The position numbers and the translations under genes are program-made. Of a DNA stretch of 64,000 nucleotides, positions 35,949 to 44,574 are shown piece after piece. The notes under the pieces were generated by a model. It worked only from the letters and a program-made list of their open reading frames with translations. It was not told where the DNA came from and made no database searches. Positions within the stretch are counted from its first letter, which is position 1. The number at the start of each line of letters is the position of its first letter. The DNA is from Amphiplicatus metriothermophilus (GTDB lineage Bacteria > Pseudomonadota > Alphaproteobacteria > Caulobacterales > Parvularculaceae). The stretch lies in contig NZ_FZQA01000007.1 of assembly GCF_900199215.1 (NCBI RefSeq), forward strand, positions 1 through 64,000, read 5' to 3'.

Positions 35949-37808
35949 TCATATCGCGCCGATCATGCGGAAATAGAACGGCGCGGCGATGGTGTAGACG
36001 ATCCACATCAGCACGATCAGCGGCCCGCCGACGACGATGTAGTCGCGGAACTTGTAATGGCCGGGGGTCATGACGAGCAGGTTCGTCTGATAGGCGATGG
36101 GCGTGGCGAAGGGGCAGTTGGCTCCGTAGATGACCGACAGCACCGCCGCCTCCGGGTCGATGCCGGCGAGATTGGCCGCGCTCACGGCGATGGGCGTGAA
36201 CAGCACGGCGGTGGCGTTGTTCGACAGGACGTTGGTCGTCGCCGCGGAGATGATGAAGATCGCCGACAGCAGCGCGGCGGGGCCGAGGCTTTCCCCGATC
36301 ATGGCGATGAGCCCGCCGATCGCCAGGGCGCCGCCGGTCTCTTCGAGAGCCGCGCCCATGGCGAGGGACGAGCCGATGAGCAGAAAGATGCGCCGGTCGA
36401 TGGCGCGCGAGGCCTGACGCACGTTGAGGCAGCCTGTCGCCACCATGGCCATGGCCCCGATGAAGGCCGCCACCGCGATCGGCGCAAGACCGCTCGCTGC
36501 GAGCGCCACCACGCCCACGAAGATCGCGCTGGCCGTGCGGGCGTGGCGGATCGCCGGCAGGCCGGTCATCGACCATTCGAGCACCAGAAGATCGCGGTCC
36601 GCGCGCAGGGCCTGCACGCTCGACGTCGGCCCGACGATCAGCAGCACGTCGCCGGCTTCGAGGCGGATGGTGTTCATCTGCGCGCGGATCATGCGGCTGC
36701 GCCGCTCGATGCCTATCACGACGCAGTTGGTCTGGTAGTGAAGGCCGATCTGAGCGATCGAGCGCCCGATCATGCGCGAGCCCGGCGCGACCACAGCCTC
36801 GACCATGGTGAGCTGCTGGGCGCGCGCGCCGGCGCCTTCGACGTCGAGCGTGGTCTCGGCCATCATGCTGTCGAGGATTTCCGGCGTCGATTTGAGAAGA
36901 TTGGTGAGCGCCTGGCGCGTGGCGGCGACGATGACTACGTCATGAGGACGGAAGGAGAAGTTGTCGAAAGGCGGCAGGATCGCCTGCCCGCCGCGCTGGA
37001 CCATGCGCACGGTGATGTCCGGCAGGTCCGGAAAAAGGCCCGACACTGCGCCCTTGCCGACCAGCGGATGGCCGGGCGTGATCTCGATCTGGGCGATGAA
37101 CTGCTTGCTTTCCCGTTCGCCGCGGATTTCGTCCGGGCTCAGCCGGCGCGGCAGCAAAAGCCGTCCCGCCGTGGCGAGATAGATGATCCCCGCCGTCCCC
37201 AGCACGAGCGCAAGGGGCGTGAGGTCGAAAAAGCCGATCTGCCGGCCGGTGATCGCCGTATAGGAGCCGGCGGCGAGTATGTTGGTCGACGAGCCGATCA
37301 GCGTCGTCATGCCGCCGAAGAGCGCGATGAACGACAGCGGCATCATCAGCCGCGAAGCGGGGATCTTTCCCTGCGCGGCGATCGCCGACACGATGGGAAT
37401 GAACATCACGACGACCGGCGTGTCGTTCAGAAACGCGCTGATGGCGAGGGCGAGGGCGAAAATGGTTACGGTGACGACGGCGGGGCGCTGGTCGACGGCT
37501 TCCACGAGATAGCGCGTGGGCAGCTCCATCGCGCCGGACTGGAAGATTCCCTGCCCGATGATGAGCAGGCACATGATGGCGATCAGCGCCGGGCTCGCGA
37601 AGCCGGAGAAGAGGACCTGCGGGGAGAGAAGCTCCCGCCCGTTCTCGTCGACCAGCGGGGCGAGCTGGAACAGAATGAGGAACGCCGCGAGCGAGCCCGC
37701 CGAGACCAGCTCCAGCGAGAAGCGGTCGAGCGCATAGAGGACGATCGTCACGAGGATGATCGCAAACGTCGCCCACATCTGCCAGGGTGCTGCCGCCGCC
37801 AGGTCCAT
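35949..37808 (-). CDS. SLC13/anion permease with central RCK-C domains
   Basis: 619 residues. Two membrane halves of about five to six helices flank two soluble TrkA-C (RCK-C) type domains at roughly 215-380. Transporter motifs include AISAFLNDTPVVVMFIPI, GSSTNILA near 180 and NNATAVLFTPIA near 560. This architecture is common in Na+-coupled sulfate, dicarboxylate or related anion permeases. The substrate is unknown. It diverges from the flavin reductase gene. Confidence 0.87.
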   Translation of the reverse strand: MDLAAAAPWQMWATFAIILVTIVLYALDRFSLELVSAGSLAAFLILFQLAPLVDENGRELLSPQVLFSGFASPALIAIMCLLIIGQGIFQSGAMELPTRYLVEAVDQRPAVVTVTIFALALAISAFLNDTPVVVMFIPIVSAIAAQGKIPASRLMMPLSFIALFGGMTTLIGSSTNILAAGSYTAITGRQIGFFDLTPLALVLGTAGIIYLATAGRLLLPRRLSPDEIRGERESKQFIAQIEITPGHPLVGKGAVSGLFPDLPDITVRMVQRGGQAILPPFDNFSFRPHDVVIVAATRQALTNLLKSTPEILDSMMAETTLDVEGAGARAQQLTMVEAVVAPGSRMIGRSIAQIGLHYQTNCVVIGIERRSRMIRAQMNTIRLEAGDVLLIVGPTSSVQALRADRDLLVLEWSMTGLPAIRHARTASAIFVGVVALAASGLAPIAVAAFIGAMAMVATGCLNVRQASRAIDRRIFLLIGSSLAMGAALEETGGALAIGGLIAMIGESLGPAALLSAIFIISAATTNVLSNNATAVLFTPIAVSAANLAGIDPEAAVLSVIYGANCPFATPIAYQTNLLVMTPGHYKFRDYIVVGGPLIVLMWIVYTIAAPFYFRMIGAI

Positions 37809-37983
37809 GATGTCGCTGTGAAATGGCTCCAGAATGGGCGCGGACCGCCGCCGCGCGCGGGCCTCGTGCGGAGAGCGGCTTTGTATTTTCGATGATTGGT
37901 GTTACCCGCACAAGACCAAGTTTTTCAATGCGTTAACGATTGGGCGGATGGGAGAACGCCCACCTGCGAAATCGAGGAAGCTG

Positions 37984-38469
37984 ATGAGCGATCCGTACAA
38001 GCCCCTCAAAGACGCGTTTTCCCGTTTCGCGACGGGCGTGGCGCTGGCCGGCTGCGTCGGGCCCGACGGGAAGCCGGTGGCGATCACGGTGAACTCTTTC
38101 GCTTCCGTCTCGCTCGCCCCGCCGCTGGTGCTTTGGTGCATCGAGCGGCGCACCTCGTCCTTTCCCGCCTTCATGCGGGCCGACAGCTATTCCATCAACG
38201 TCCTGCGCGCCGACCAGCAGCATCTGTCGGAGCGTTACGCCCTGCGCGCGCCCGAGCCGTTCGCGCCGGAGGAATATGAGATCTGGGAGACCGGCGCGCC
38301 GGTCCTGAAGGACTGTCTCGCCGCCTTCGACTGCCGGGTCGTCAGCCGGCACGAAGCAGGCGATCATGTCATCATGGTCGCCGAGGTGCTGAAGTTTCGC
38401 GCGGCGGCGGGGCGGCCGCTCCTGTATTTCGCTCGGCGCTACGCGACCGGTCCGGAGATTGAGGAATGA
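37984..38469 (+). CDS. Flavin reductase-domain protein
   Basis: 161 residues. It matches the FMN-binding split-barrel family: FSRFATGVALAGCVGPDGKPVAITVNSFASVSLAPPLVLWC, the core that binds flavin in two-component monooxygenases. It would reduce FMN/FAD with NAD(P)H, with an unknown oxygenase partner. ATG 37984 has GAGGAAG six bases upstream; a longer start at 37948 is possible. Its stop overlaps the next gene's start (ATGA). Confidence 0.87.
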   Translation: MSDPYKPLKDAFSRFATGVALAGCVGPDGKPVAITVNSFASVSLAPPLVLWCIERRTSSFPAFMRADSYSINVLRADQQHLSERYALRAPEPFAPEEYEIWETGAPVLKDCLAAFDCRVVSRHEAGDHVIMVAEVLKFRAAAGRPLLYFARRYATGPEIEE

Positions 38470-39338
38470 AAGTCGCCTTTCTGGGTCTTGGCGTGATGGG
38501 CGCGCCCATGGCGGGTCATCTCGCGCGCGCAGGATTTGACGTCGCGGCCTACAACCGCACGGCGGCCAAAGCCGAAGCCTGGTACGAGGAGCACGGTCGG
38601 GCGCACGGCGCGCGCGTGGCGGCGAGCCCCGCCGAAACGGTCGAAGGCGCCAGGCTCGCCTTCCTGTGCCTCGGCGACGATCCGGACGTGGCGGCGGCGG
38701 CGCGCGAGGTTCTCCCCGTCCTGCCCGAAGGCGCGGTCCTCGTCGATCACACCACGGCCTCGCCGGCGCTCGCGCGCCGGCTCGCCGAGGAAGCCGGCGC
38801 GGCCGGCAAGGGCTTCGTCGACGCGCCGGTCTCCGGCGGTCAGGCGGGCGCCGAGAAAGGCGCGCTGTCGATCATGTGCGGCGGCGAGGCGGCGCATGTC
38901 GAGCGCGCGCGCCCGGCCATGGAAAGCTACGCGGCGCGCATCGTTCATATCGGCCCGTCCGGGCACGGCCAGCTCTGCAAGGCGGTCAACCAGATCTGCA
39001 TCGCCGGCCTTCTTCAGGCGCTCGCCGAAGGGATGCATTTCGCCGGCCGCGCCGGGCTCAACATCGAGCGCGTGCTCGAAGCGATCTCCGGCGGCGCGGC
39101 GCAGTCCTGGCAGATGGACAACCGCGCGCGCACAATGGTCGCCGACGAATTCGACTTCGGTTTCGCCGTGGACTGGATGCGCAAGGATCTGCGCATCGCG
39201 CTCGATGAGGCGCGCGCCAGCGGCGCGCGGCTTCCCGTCACGGCCCTGGTCGACCAGTTCTACGCCGACCTGCAGGCCATGGGCGGCGGGCGCTGGGACA
39301 CGTCGAGCCTCATCCGTAGACTGACGGATGCGGATTAG
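38466..39338 (+). CDS. NAD(P)-dependent 3-hydroxyisobutyrate dehydrogenase-like enzyme
   Basis: 290 residues of the beta-hydroxyacid dehydrogenase family. The Rossmann site is VAFLGLGVMGAPMAGHLARAG at the start; the substrate motif is DAPVSGGQAGAEKG near 120-133, and the catalytic Lys is in GQLCKAVNQI. 3-Hydroxyisobutyrate (valine pathway) is a possible substrate, fitting the branched-chain genes in this window, but tartronate semialdehyde or other hydroxyacids cannot be excluded. It is coupled to the flavin reductase gene. Confidence 0.87.
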   Translation: MKVAFLGLGVMGAPMAGHLARAGFDVAAYNRTAAKAEAWYEEHGRAHGARVAASPAETVEGARLAFLCLGDDPDVAAAAREVLPVLPEGAVLVDHTTASPALARRLAEEAGAAGKGFVDAPVSGGQAGAEKGALSIMCGGEAAHVERARPAMESYAARIVHIGPSGHGQLCKAVNQICIAGLLQALAEGMHFAGRAGLNIERVLEAISGGAAQSWQMDNRARTMVADEFDFGFAVDWMRKDLRIALDEARASGARLPVTALVDQFYADLQAMGGGRWDTSSLIRRLTDAD

Positions 39339-39377
39339 GCGAGGTGCGCGGTCGACCGTTCGCAGGCTTCGAGTGAC

Positions 39378-40133
39378 ATGATCCCCGTTAGAGACAGCGT
39401 AGCGAACCGCTATCCGCCTGTCGTGACATGGGCCTTGCTGGCGACGAACTGCGCCGTATTTCTGTTTCAGGCCGCGCTGACGCCGCGCGGTCAGGAAACG
39501 TTCGTTTACGTTTTTTCTCTTGTTCCGGCCCGGTTCTTCGCCTTGCTGGAAGCCGGCGCCTTGGTCGAAGCGTTCTACCCTTTGCTGACGAACGCCTTTC
39601 TGCATGCAGGTTTTCTGCACTTGGCGTTCAATATGTGGTCCCTTTTGATCTTTGGTCCTTCGGTTGAGGATCGCCTGGGATCGCGCGTTTTTCTCGGATT
39701 CTATCTGATTGCCGCCTGGACGGCCTCTCTGGCGCATGCATTCTTCAACGCAAACTCGCTTATTCCGGCGCTCGGCGCATCGGGCGCGATCGCGGGGGTC
39801 ATGGGCTGCTATGTACGGCTGTTTCCGTTCGCGCGGCTTGTTCTGCTCGTGCCGGTGCTGTTCTATCCGGTGTTCGTCGAGGCGCCGGCGATTCTTTTCA
39901 GCGCGGTCTGGTTGGCGATGCAGCTCGTTCCAGGATTGATCACGCTGCTGATTCCAGGCGAAGCCGGCGGGATCGCCTGGTGGGCGCATATCGGAGGGTT
40001 CGCCGCCGGCTGGGCGCTTGGCCCGGCGTTGCGCCGCCGCCCCCGCGGTTACCGGCCGTATTTTCAAGATGAGGGGGTTTTCGGTTTTACGCCCGACGGG
40101 CGACGACATTGGAGAAGAGATTTATGGGAATAG
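39378..40133 (+). CDS. Rhomboid-family intramembrane serine protease, second copy
   Basis: 251 residues with about six membrane helices. FLHAGFLHLAFNMWSLL forms the oxyanion loop, nucleophile S135 is in ALGASGAIAGVMG, and the catalytic His is H204 in AHIGGFAAG. Unlike the 3.9-kb copy it has the canonical GASG. The C-terminal ~40 residues are Arg-rich and soluble. The last ten bases overlap the start of the next gene, a Clp-fold protease, so they are coupled. Confidence 0.88.
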   Translation: MIPVRDSVANRYPPVVTWALLATNCAVFLFQAALTPRGQETFVYVFSLVPARFFALLEAGALVEAFYPLLTNAFLHAGFLHLAFNMWSLLIFGPSVEDRLGSRVFLGFYLIAAWTASLAHAFFNANSLIPALGASGAIAGVMGCYVRLFPFARLVLLVPVLFYPVFVEAPAILFSAVWLAMQLVPGLITLLIPGEAGGIAWWAHIGGFAAGWALGPALRRRPRGYRPYFQDEGVFGFTPDGRRHWRRDLWE

Positions 40134-40963
40134 CCGAGATCTTCTGGCTGTTTCTGATCATCACGACGCTTCAGCCCGTGTTGCATCAGCGGCTGCTGAA
40201 CGCGATGCGCGCCCGCAAGATCGCCGAGATCGAAAAGCAGCGCGGCTCCCGCGTGATTCTGTTAGTGCATCGTCAGGAGACCATGCGGCTTCTGGGCTTT
40301 CCTCTCGTGCGCTACATTGACGTCAATGATTCGGAAGAAGTCCTGCGCGCGATTCATCTGACCGACCCGGAAATGCCGCTGGACATCGTGCTGCACACGC
40401 CCGGCGGGCTCGTATTGGCGGCGTTGCAGATCGCGCGCGCGATCGAGGATCACAAAGGCAAGGTCACGGTTTTCATACCCCACTACGCGATGTCTGGAGG
40501 AACGTTGATCGCATTGGCGGCCGATGAAATCGTCATGTGCAAGCATTCCGTGCTCGGACCGATAGATCCGCAAATCGGAGGTCTTTCCGCGGTCAATCTG
40601 CTCAAGATCATTGAGGATAAGCCGATCAGTCAGATCGACGATCACACCATCGCCCAGGCCCATGTGGCGCGTCGCGCGCTGGCGCAGATCAGGGCGGAGG
40701 CCAAGCACTTTCTGAGCGATCAGATGCCTGAAGAGAAAGCCGCGCAGGCGGCCGAACTTCTTTCTTCCGGCGCCTGGACGCACGACTATCCCATCTCGGC
40801 GAACGAAGCGCGCGAGCTGGGGCTGCGAATCAGCACGGACATGCCGAAAACGGTTCTCGAGCTGATGACCCTATTTCCCCAGCCGGTCCGGGCGGCGGGC
40901 GGCGTCGAATATCTGCCCGGACCGCGCGGTCGAGAAACGAGGCCGAAAGACGCCGGCGCATGA
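40124..40963 (+). CDS. Membrane-anchored Clp-fold serine protease (SDH-proteinase family)
   Basis: 279 residues from ATG 40124, with GGAGAAGAG upstream. One N-terminal helix (about 4-20) anchors a ClpP/crotonase-like domain: LDIVLHTPGGLVLAALQIARAI and the nucleophile S124 in HYAMSGGTLIALAADEIVM, then KHSVLGPIDPQIGG. This matches the serine dehydrogenase proteinase family related to ClpP-class membrane proteases. It overlaps the rhomboid gene, so both membrane proteases may act on the same pathway. Substrates are unknown. Confidence 0.83.
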   Translation: MGIAEIFWLFLIITTLQPVLHQRLLNAMRARKIAEIEKQRGSRVILLVHRQETMRLLGFPLVRYIDVNDSEEVLRAIHLTDPEMPLDIVLHTPGGLVLAALQIARAIEDHKGKVTVFIPHYAMSGGTLIALAADEIVMCKHSVLGPIDPQIGGLSAVNLLKIIEDKPISQIDDHTIAQAHVARRALAQIRAEAKHFLSDQMPEEKAAQAAELLSSGAWTHDYPISANEARELGLRISTDMPKTVLELMTLFPQPVRAAGGVEYLPGPRGRETRPKDAGA

Positions 40964-41034
40964 GAACTGCGTCCGGCGATTGCCTCGCGCCGCCGGTGCG
41001 GAGACAATCGGCGCGACGTTCGAGGAGTTGAGCC

Positions 41035-42192
41035 ATGCCCGTCATCGACACGGCCCGTCCGGCCTGGAAGACCGACGATCTCGTCCTGTTCGAGGAAGAG
41101 GTATACAAGTTCTTCTCCCGGGAGCTCAGCCCCCATGTCGAGAAGTGGCGCGAGCAGGGCTGCGTCGACCGTTGGGCGTGGGAGAAGGCCGGCGAGGCGG
41201 GACTCCTGTGCATGTCCATGCCTGAGGAATACGGCGGCGCCGGCGGAACCTTCGCGCACGAACAGATTTTCTGCGAGCAGCAGGTGAAAGCCGGCGTCGA
41301 GGGCTTCGGCGCAGGGCTGCACAACTGCATCGTCGCGCCCTACATCCTCCATTACGGCACGGAGGAGCAGAAGAAGCGCTGGCTTCCCCGCATGGCGAAA
41401 GGCGAGCTCGTCGGCGCCATCGCCATGACCGAGCCGGGCACGGGCTCCGATCTGCAGGGCGTCAAGACGACGGCGATCCGCGACGGCAACCAGTACGTCA
41501 TAAACGGACAGAAGACCTTCATCACCAACGGCCAGACCGCCAATCTCGTCATCGTCGTGGCCAAGACCGACCCCAGGGAAGGGGCGAAGGGCGTCTCGCT
41601 GATGGTTGTCGAGACCGACGAGGTTGAAGGTTTTCGCCGCGGGCGCAATCTCAAGAAGCTCGGCATGAAGGCGCAGGATACCTCCGAGCTTTTCTTCGAC
41701 GACGTGCGCGTGCCCACGGAAAACCTTCTCGGCACGGAGGAGGGTCAGGGCTTCATCCAGCTCATGCAGCAGCTTCCACAGGAGCGCCAGCAGATCGCCG
41801 TTCTCTCCATCGCTGCGATCGAGCGCGCGCTGGAGCTGACGGTCGATTACGTCAAGCAGCGCCATGCGTTCGGCAAGCCGGTCATCGCCTTCCAGAACAC
41901 CCAGTTCAAGCTCGCCGAAGCAAAGGCGAAGGCGACCATGGCGCGGGTGTTCGTGGATTACTGCACCGGCTTGCTGATCGAGGGCAGGCTCGACGCGGCG
42001 ACCGCCTCCATGTCGAAAATGCTGCTCACCGACCTCGAGAACGAGATCATCGACGAATGCCTGCAGCTTTTCGGCGGCTACGGCTATATGGACGAATATC
42101 CGATCAGCCGCATGTACGCCGACGCGCGCGTCCAGCGCATCTACGGCGGCACGAACGAAATCATGAAGCTCCTGATCGCGCGGACGCTGTGA
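41035..42192 (+). CDS. Acyl-CoA dehydrogenase, long-chain (LCAD)-type
   Basis: 385 residues. It oxidises an acyl-CoA to trans-2-enoyl-CoA with FAD. FAD and substrate motifs include AIAMTEPGTGSDLQG and QTFKLAE-like QNTQFKLAE. The C-terminal YGGTNEIMKLLIAR lacks the Glu of short/medium-chain enzymes; the base is instead probably the Glu in QLPQERQQIA, as in LCAD and isovaleryl-CoA dehydrogenase. The acyl chain is not fixed by sequence. Long or branched acyl-CoAs are possible. Confidence 0.93.
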   Translation: MPVIDTARPAWKTDDLVLFEEEVYKFFSRELSPHVEKWREQGCVDRWAWEKAGEAGLLCMSMPEEYGGAGGTFAHEQIFCEQQVKAGVEGFGAGLHNCIVAPYILHYGTEEQKKRWLPRMAKGELVGAIAMTEPGTGSDLQGVKTTAIRDGNQYVINGQKTFITNGQTANLVIVVAKTDPREGAKGVSLMVVETDEVEGFRRGRNLKKLGMKAQDTSELFFDDVRVPTENLLGTEEGQGFIQLMQQLPQERQQIAVLSIAAIERALELTVDYVKQRHAFGKPVIAFQNTQFKLAEAKAKATMARVFVDYCTGLLIEGRLDAATASMSKMLLTDLENEIIDECLQLFGGYGYMDEYPISRMYADARVQRIYGGTNEIMKLLIARTL

Positions 42193-42308
42193 CGATTCGC
42201 GCGCGGCTTGAAGCGGGCGCGCGGGACAGGCGGGACGCCGAAAACTGATTCCGCTTTTCAGGGACGATCTGGCTTGCGCGGGAAATTGAATCGCATGCCG
42301 ATCGTTTC

Positions 42309-42941
42309 ATGGATCCTGCGCCTGTTTTCGTCGTCCTCAGCTATATCGGCCTGTTCGTCTTCGCCGTCTCCGGCGCGCTCACCGCGCTCAGGAACGACAT
42401 GGACATATTCGGGGTCGCCATGATCGGCCTCGTCACCGGCGTCGGCGGAGGCACGATCCGCGACGTGCTGCTCGGCTCGTTTCCCGTGTGGTGGATCGCC
42501 GATCCCCTCGCGATCGCGATCTGCGCGGCGGGGGCGGCGGTCGCCGTCGTCGCCCAGCCGGCGATCGCCTCGCGGCTCAAGGCGCTCATCTGGGCCGACG
42601 CGGCGGGCCTTGCAGTGTTCGCGATCATCGGGGCGCAGGCCGCCCTCGCGGCGGGCGCTCCGGCGCTCATCGCGGTCTTCATGGGCGCTGTCACCGCGAC
42701 TTTCGGCGGCGTCCTCCGCGACGTCCTGTGCAACGAAACGCCGCTGATCCTGCGCGAGGAGATTTATGCGACCGCCGCGCTCATCGGCGCCGGCGTTTAC
42801 GCGGGCCTGCTGGCGGCGGGACTGGCGACGGGGCCGGCCGCGATCGCGGCGGCGCTTGCGACCTTCGCGATCCGAGCCGCGGCCATTCTTTTCGACATCC
42901 GCTCGCCCAAGGTCGGCCGCCCCCGCGGGCCCGGGGCCTGA
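42309..42941 (+). CDS. TRIC/UPF0126-family membrane channel protein
   Basis: 210 residues, about seven short helices in two repeats. The family motif SGALTALRNDMDIFGVAMIGLVTGVGGGTIRDVLLG is near the start and recurs as FGGVLRDVLCNETPLIL. Members include prokaryotic TRIC-type cation channels and YadS/YicG proteins. The tRNA-Gly gene follows. Confidence 0.88.
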   Translation: MDPAPVFVVLSYIGLFVFAVSGALTALRNDMDIFGVAMIGLVTGVGGGTIRDVLLGSFPVWWIADPLAIAICAAGAAVAVVAQPAIASRLKALIWADAAGLAVFAIIGAQAALAAGAPALIAVFMGAVTATFGGVLRDVLCNETPLILREEIYATAALIGAGVYAGLLAAGLATGPAAIAAALATFAIRAAAILFDIRSPKVGRPRGPGA

Positions 42942-42948
42942 GCCGGTC

Positions 42949-42976
42949 TTGCGCGCGCGGTCATTTCGTCTATCTA
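42949..42976 (+). promoter_or_regulatory. Putative promoter of tRNA-Gly
   Basis: A -35-like TTGCGC (42949-42954), 16-bp spacer, and -10-like TATCTA (42971-42976) lie 11 bp before the tRNA 5' end. Spacing is good for a sigma-70-type promoter, but the -35 box is weak. Confidence 0.45.
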
Positions 42977-42986
42977 GGGGGCCGGC

Positions 42987-43060
42987 GCGGGTATAGCTCA
43001 ATGGTAGAGCCGCAGCCTTCCAAGCTGAAGATGCGGGTTCGATTCCCGCTACCCGCTCCA
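42987..43060 (+). tRNA. tRNA-Gly (anticodon TCC)
   Basis: 74 nt including an encoded CCA. The acceptor stem is GCGGGTA/TACCCGC, the anticodon loop CTTCCAA gives TCC, and the T arm is CGGGTTCGATTCCCG. It closely follows the E. coli tRNA-Gly(UCC) pattern and reads GGA/GGG codons. Confidence 0.97.
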
Positions 43061-43143
43061 GACTTTCTCCGATGCGCGCCGACCCCCCGGTATGAGAACG
43101 GCCGCGGCGCGGGCGCGCGGCCGTTCCCTGGGCGGCTGCTCTT

Positions 43144-43233
43144 TCACTTTTCCAGCGTGAAGAGTCCGCTGACGGCGAGCGCGGCGCACAGAAATACGGC
43201 GCCCGCCAGGAGGGCTGTAAGTACGGCTGTCAT
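43144..43233 (-). CDS. Small 29-residue single-helix membrane protein (candidate)
   Basis: The minus strand reads MTAVLTALLAGAVFLCAALA followed by VSGLFTLEK, a short hydrophobic helix with a Lys end. CGGAG precedes the ATG by about nine bases. It lies 45 bp downstream of the 97-residue secreted protein on the same strand. No known family is recognised; it could be a genuine small membrane protein or chance. Confidence 0.45.
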   Translation of the reverse strand: MTAVLTALLAGAVFLCAALAVSGLFTLEK

Positions 43234-43278
43234 CTCGAATTCTCCGATGTCGGCGAAGGATCAGCGGGAACGGGTCGG

Positions 43279-43572
43279 TCAGTAGGCGAGCGCCGCGACG
43301 GCGGTATCGCGCGACCCGTCCGCGGGCTTTTCGTTCGTCTGACCGTCCCTGTCGGATGCGAGACTCGCCATACGCGCTTCCGCGATGAGCAACGTGCGCT
43401 GGGACAGACGGGCGTAGCTCTCGTCGAGATGCGCGTTGATCTCGCGCAGCGCGGTGTCCGCGTCGATCTCGGTTTCTGCGGCCGTTGCGGCGGGCGCGCC
43501 GCTCGCAAGGGTCGATCCGATCAGGACGGCGAGCGCCGTCCGGCGAAACGGTTTGTTGAAGACGTTGGCCAT
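43279..43572 (-). CDS. Small secreted protein of unknown function
   Basis: 97 residues. A signal peptide (ALAVLIGSTLASGAPAATA) is followed by a ~65-residue charged helix (EIDADTALREINAHLDESY) with no Cys. A GGAGAAAAG ribosome site precedes ATG 43572. It resembles small periplasmic proteins but no family is recognised. The 29-residue candidate lies just downstream. Confidence 0.6.
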   Translation of the reverse strand: MANVFNKPFRRTALAVLIGSTLASGAPAATAAETEIDADTALREINAHLDESYARLSQRTLLIAEARMASLASDRDGQTNEKPADGSRDTAVAALAY

Positions 43573-43773
43573 TTTCTTTTCTCCTTTTCTGTCGTTTTTC
43601 AGGGACGGTTCTCGTCCCCGACGATCTAGTTAGAGACGCCTGCGCGAGCGCGCCCGTGACGAAAGTCAGGTCGGTCTCGCTGATATTGGGCGGGGCTGCG
43701 CCCTTCCGATCCGCCGCCATTGCCCATGCGGGGAGGGCGGGCCTAAGCTTCCGGGGGGCGGAAAGGACGGTCG

Positions 43774-44574
43774 ATGACGCGGGATTATCTGAACTTCGAA
43801 GGGAAGACGGCGCTTGTCACCGGCGCGGCGGCGGGCATCGGCGCGGCTGTGGCGCGGGCCTTCGCCGAGCGCGGCGCGGCGGTCGTCATGGCCGACATCG
43901 ACGGACGGCGGAATGAGAAAACCGCCGCCGACATCGCGGCCGCGACCGGTGCGGCGGTCGAGGCCGTCGCCTGCGACGTCGCCGACGACAAGGACTGCGC
44001 CGGCCTCGTCGAGACCGCGCTCGTGCGCTTCGGACGCGTCGACACGCTCGTCAACAACGCCGGGATCGTCGCCGCCGGCGGCGCGCTCGATCTCGACCCG
44101 GAGGATTTCGATCGCGTCCTGCGGGTCAATCTGCGCGCGGCTTTCATGCTGACCCGCCTCGCCGCGCGCAGCATGATAGAAAGAAAGATCCCCGGCGCGA
44201 TCGTCAACATGTCTTCGATCAACGCCGTCGTCGCCATTGCGAACCAGGCGGCCTATGTGACGTCGAAAGGGGGGCTGCAGCAGTTCACCAAGGTGACGGC
44301 GCTGGAGCTGGCGCCCCATGGGATTCGGGTGAACGCCGTCGGGCCCGGCTCGATCATGACGGATATCCTGAAGTCCGTGGCGAGGGATGCGGCGGCGCGC
44401 CGCAAGATCCTGTCGCGCACGCCGCTGGGCCGCATCGGCGATCCGGAAGAAGTCGCCGCCGTCGCGCTGTTTCTCGCAAGCGACATGGCGTCTTACGTCA
44501 CGGGCGAGACGATCTACGTCGACGGCGGACGGCTTGCGCTCAACTACGTCGTTCCGGCGCCCGAGGAAGCATGA
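43774..44574 (+). CDS. Short-chain dehydrogenase/reductase (SDR)
   Basis: 266 residues, classical SDR. The cofactor site is TGAAAGIGAAVA, with an Asp (MADIDG) after the second strand suggesting NAD(H). The active site is SSINAVVAIANQAAYVTSKGGL with the Tyr-x3-Lys. It ends VTGETIYVDGGRLALNY. It is the first gene of an operon with hyuA and hyuB, overlapping hyuA by four bases. Substrate unknown. Confidence 0.9.
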   Translation: MTRDYLNFEGKTALVTGAAAGIGAAVARAFAERGAAVVMADIDGRRNEKTAADIAAATGAAVEAVACDVADDKDCAGLVETALVRFGRVDTLVNNAGIVAAGGALDLDPEDFDRVLRVNLRAAFMLTRLAARSMIERKIPGAIVNMSSINAVVAIANQAAYVTSKGGLQQFTKVTALELAPHGIRVNAVGPGSIMTDILKSVARDAAARRKILSRTPLGRIGDPEEVAAVALFLASDMASYVTGETIYVDGGRLALNYVVPAPEEA

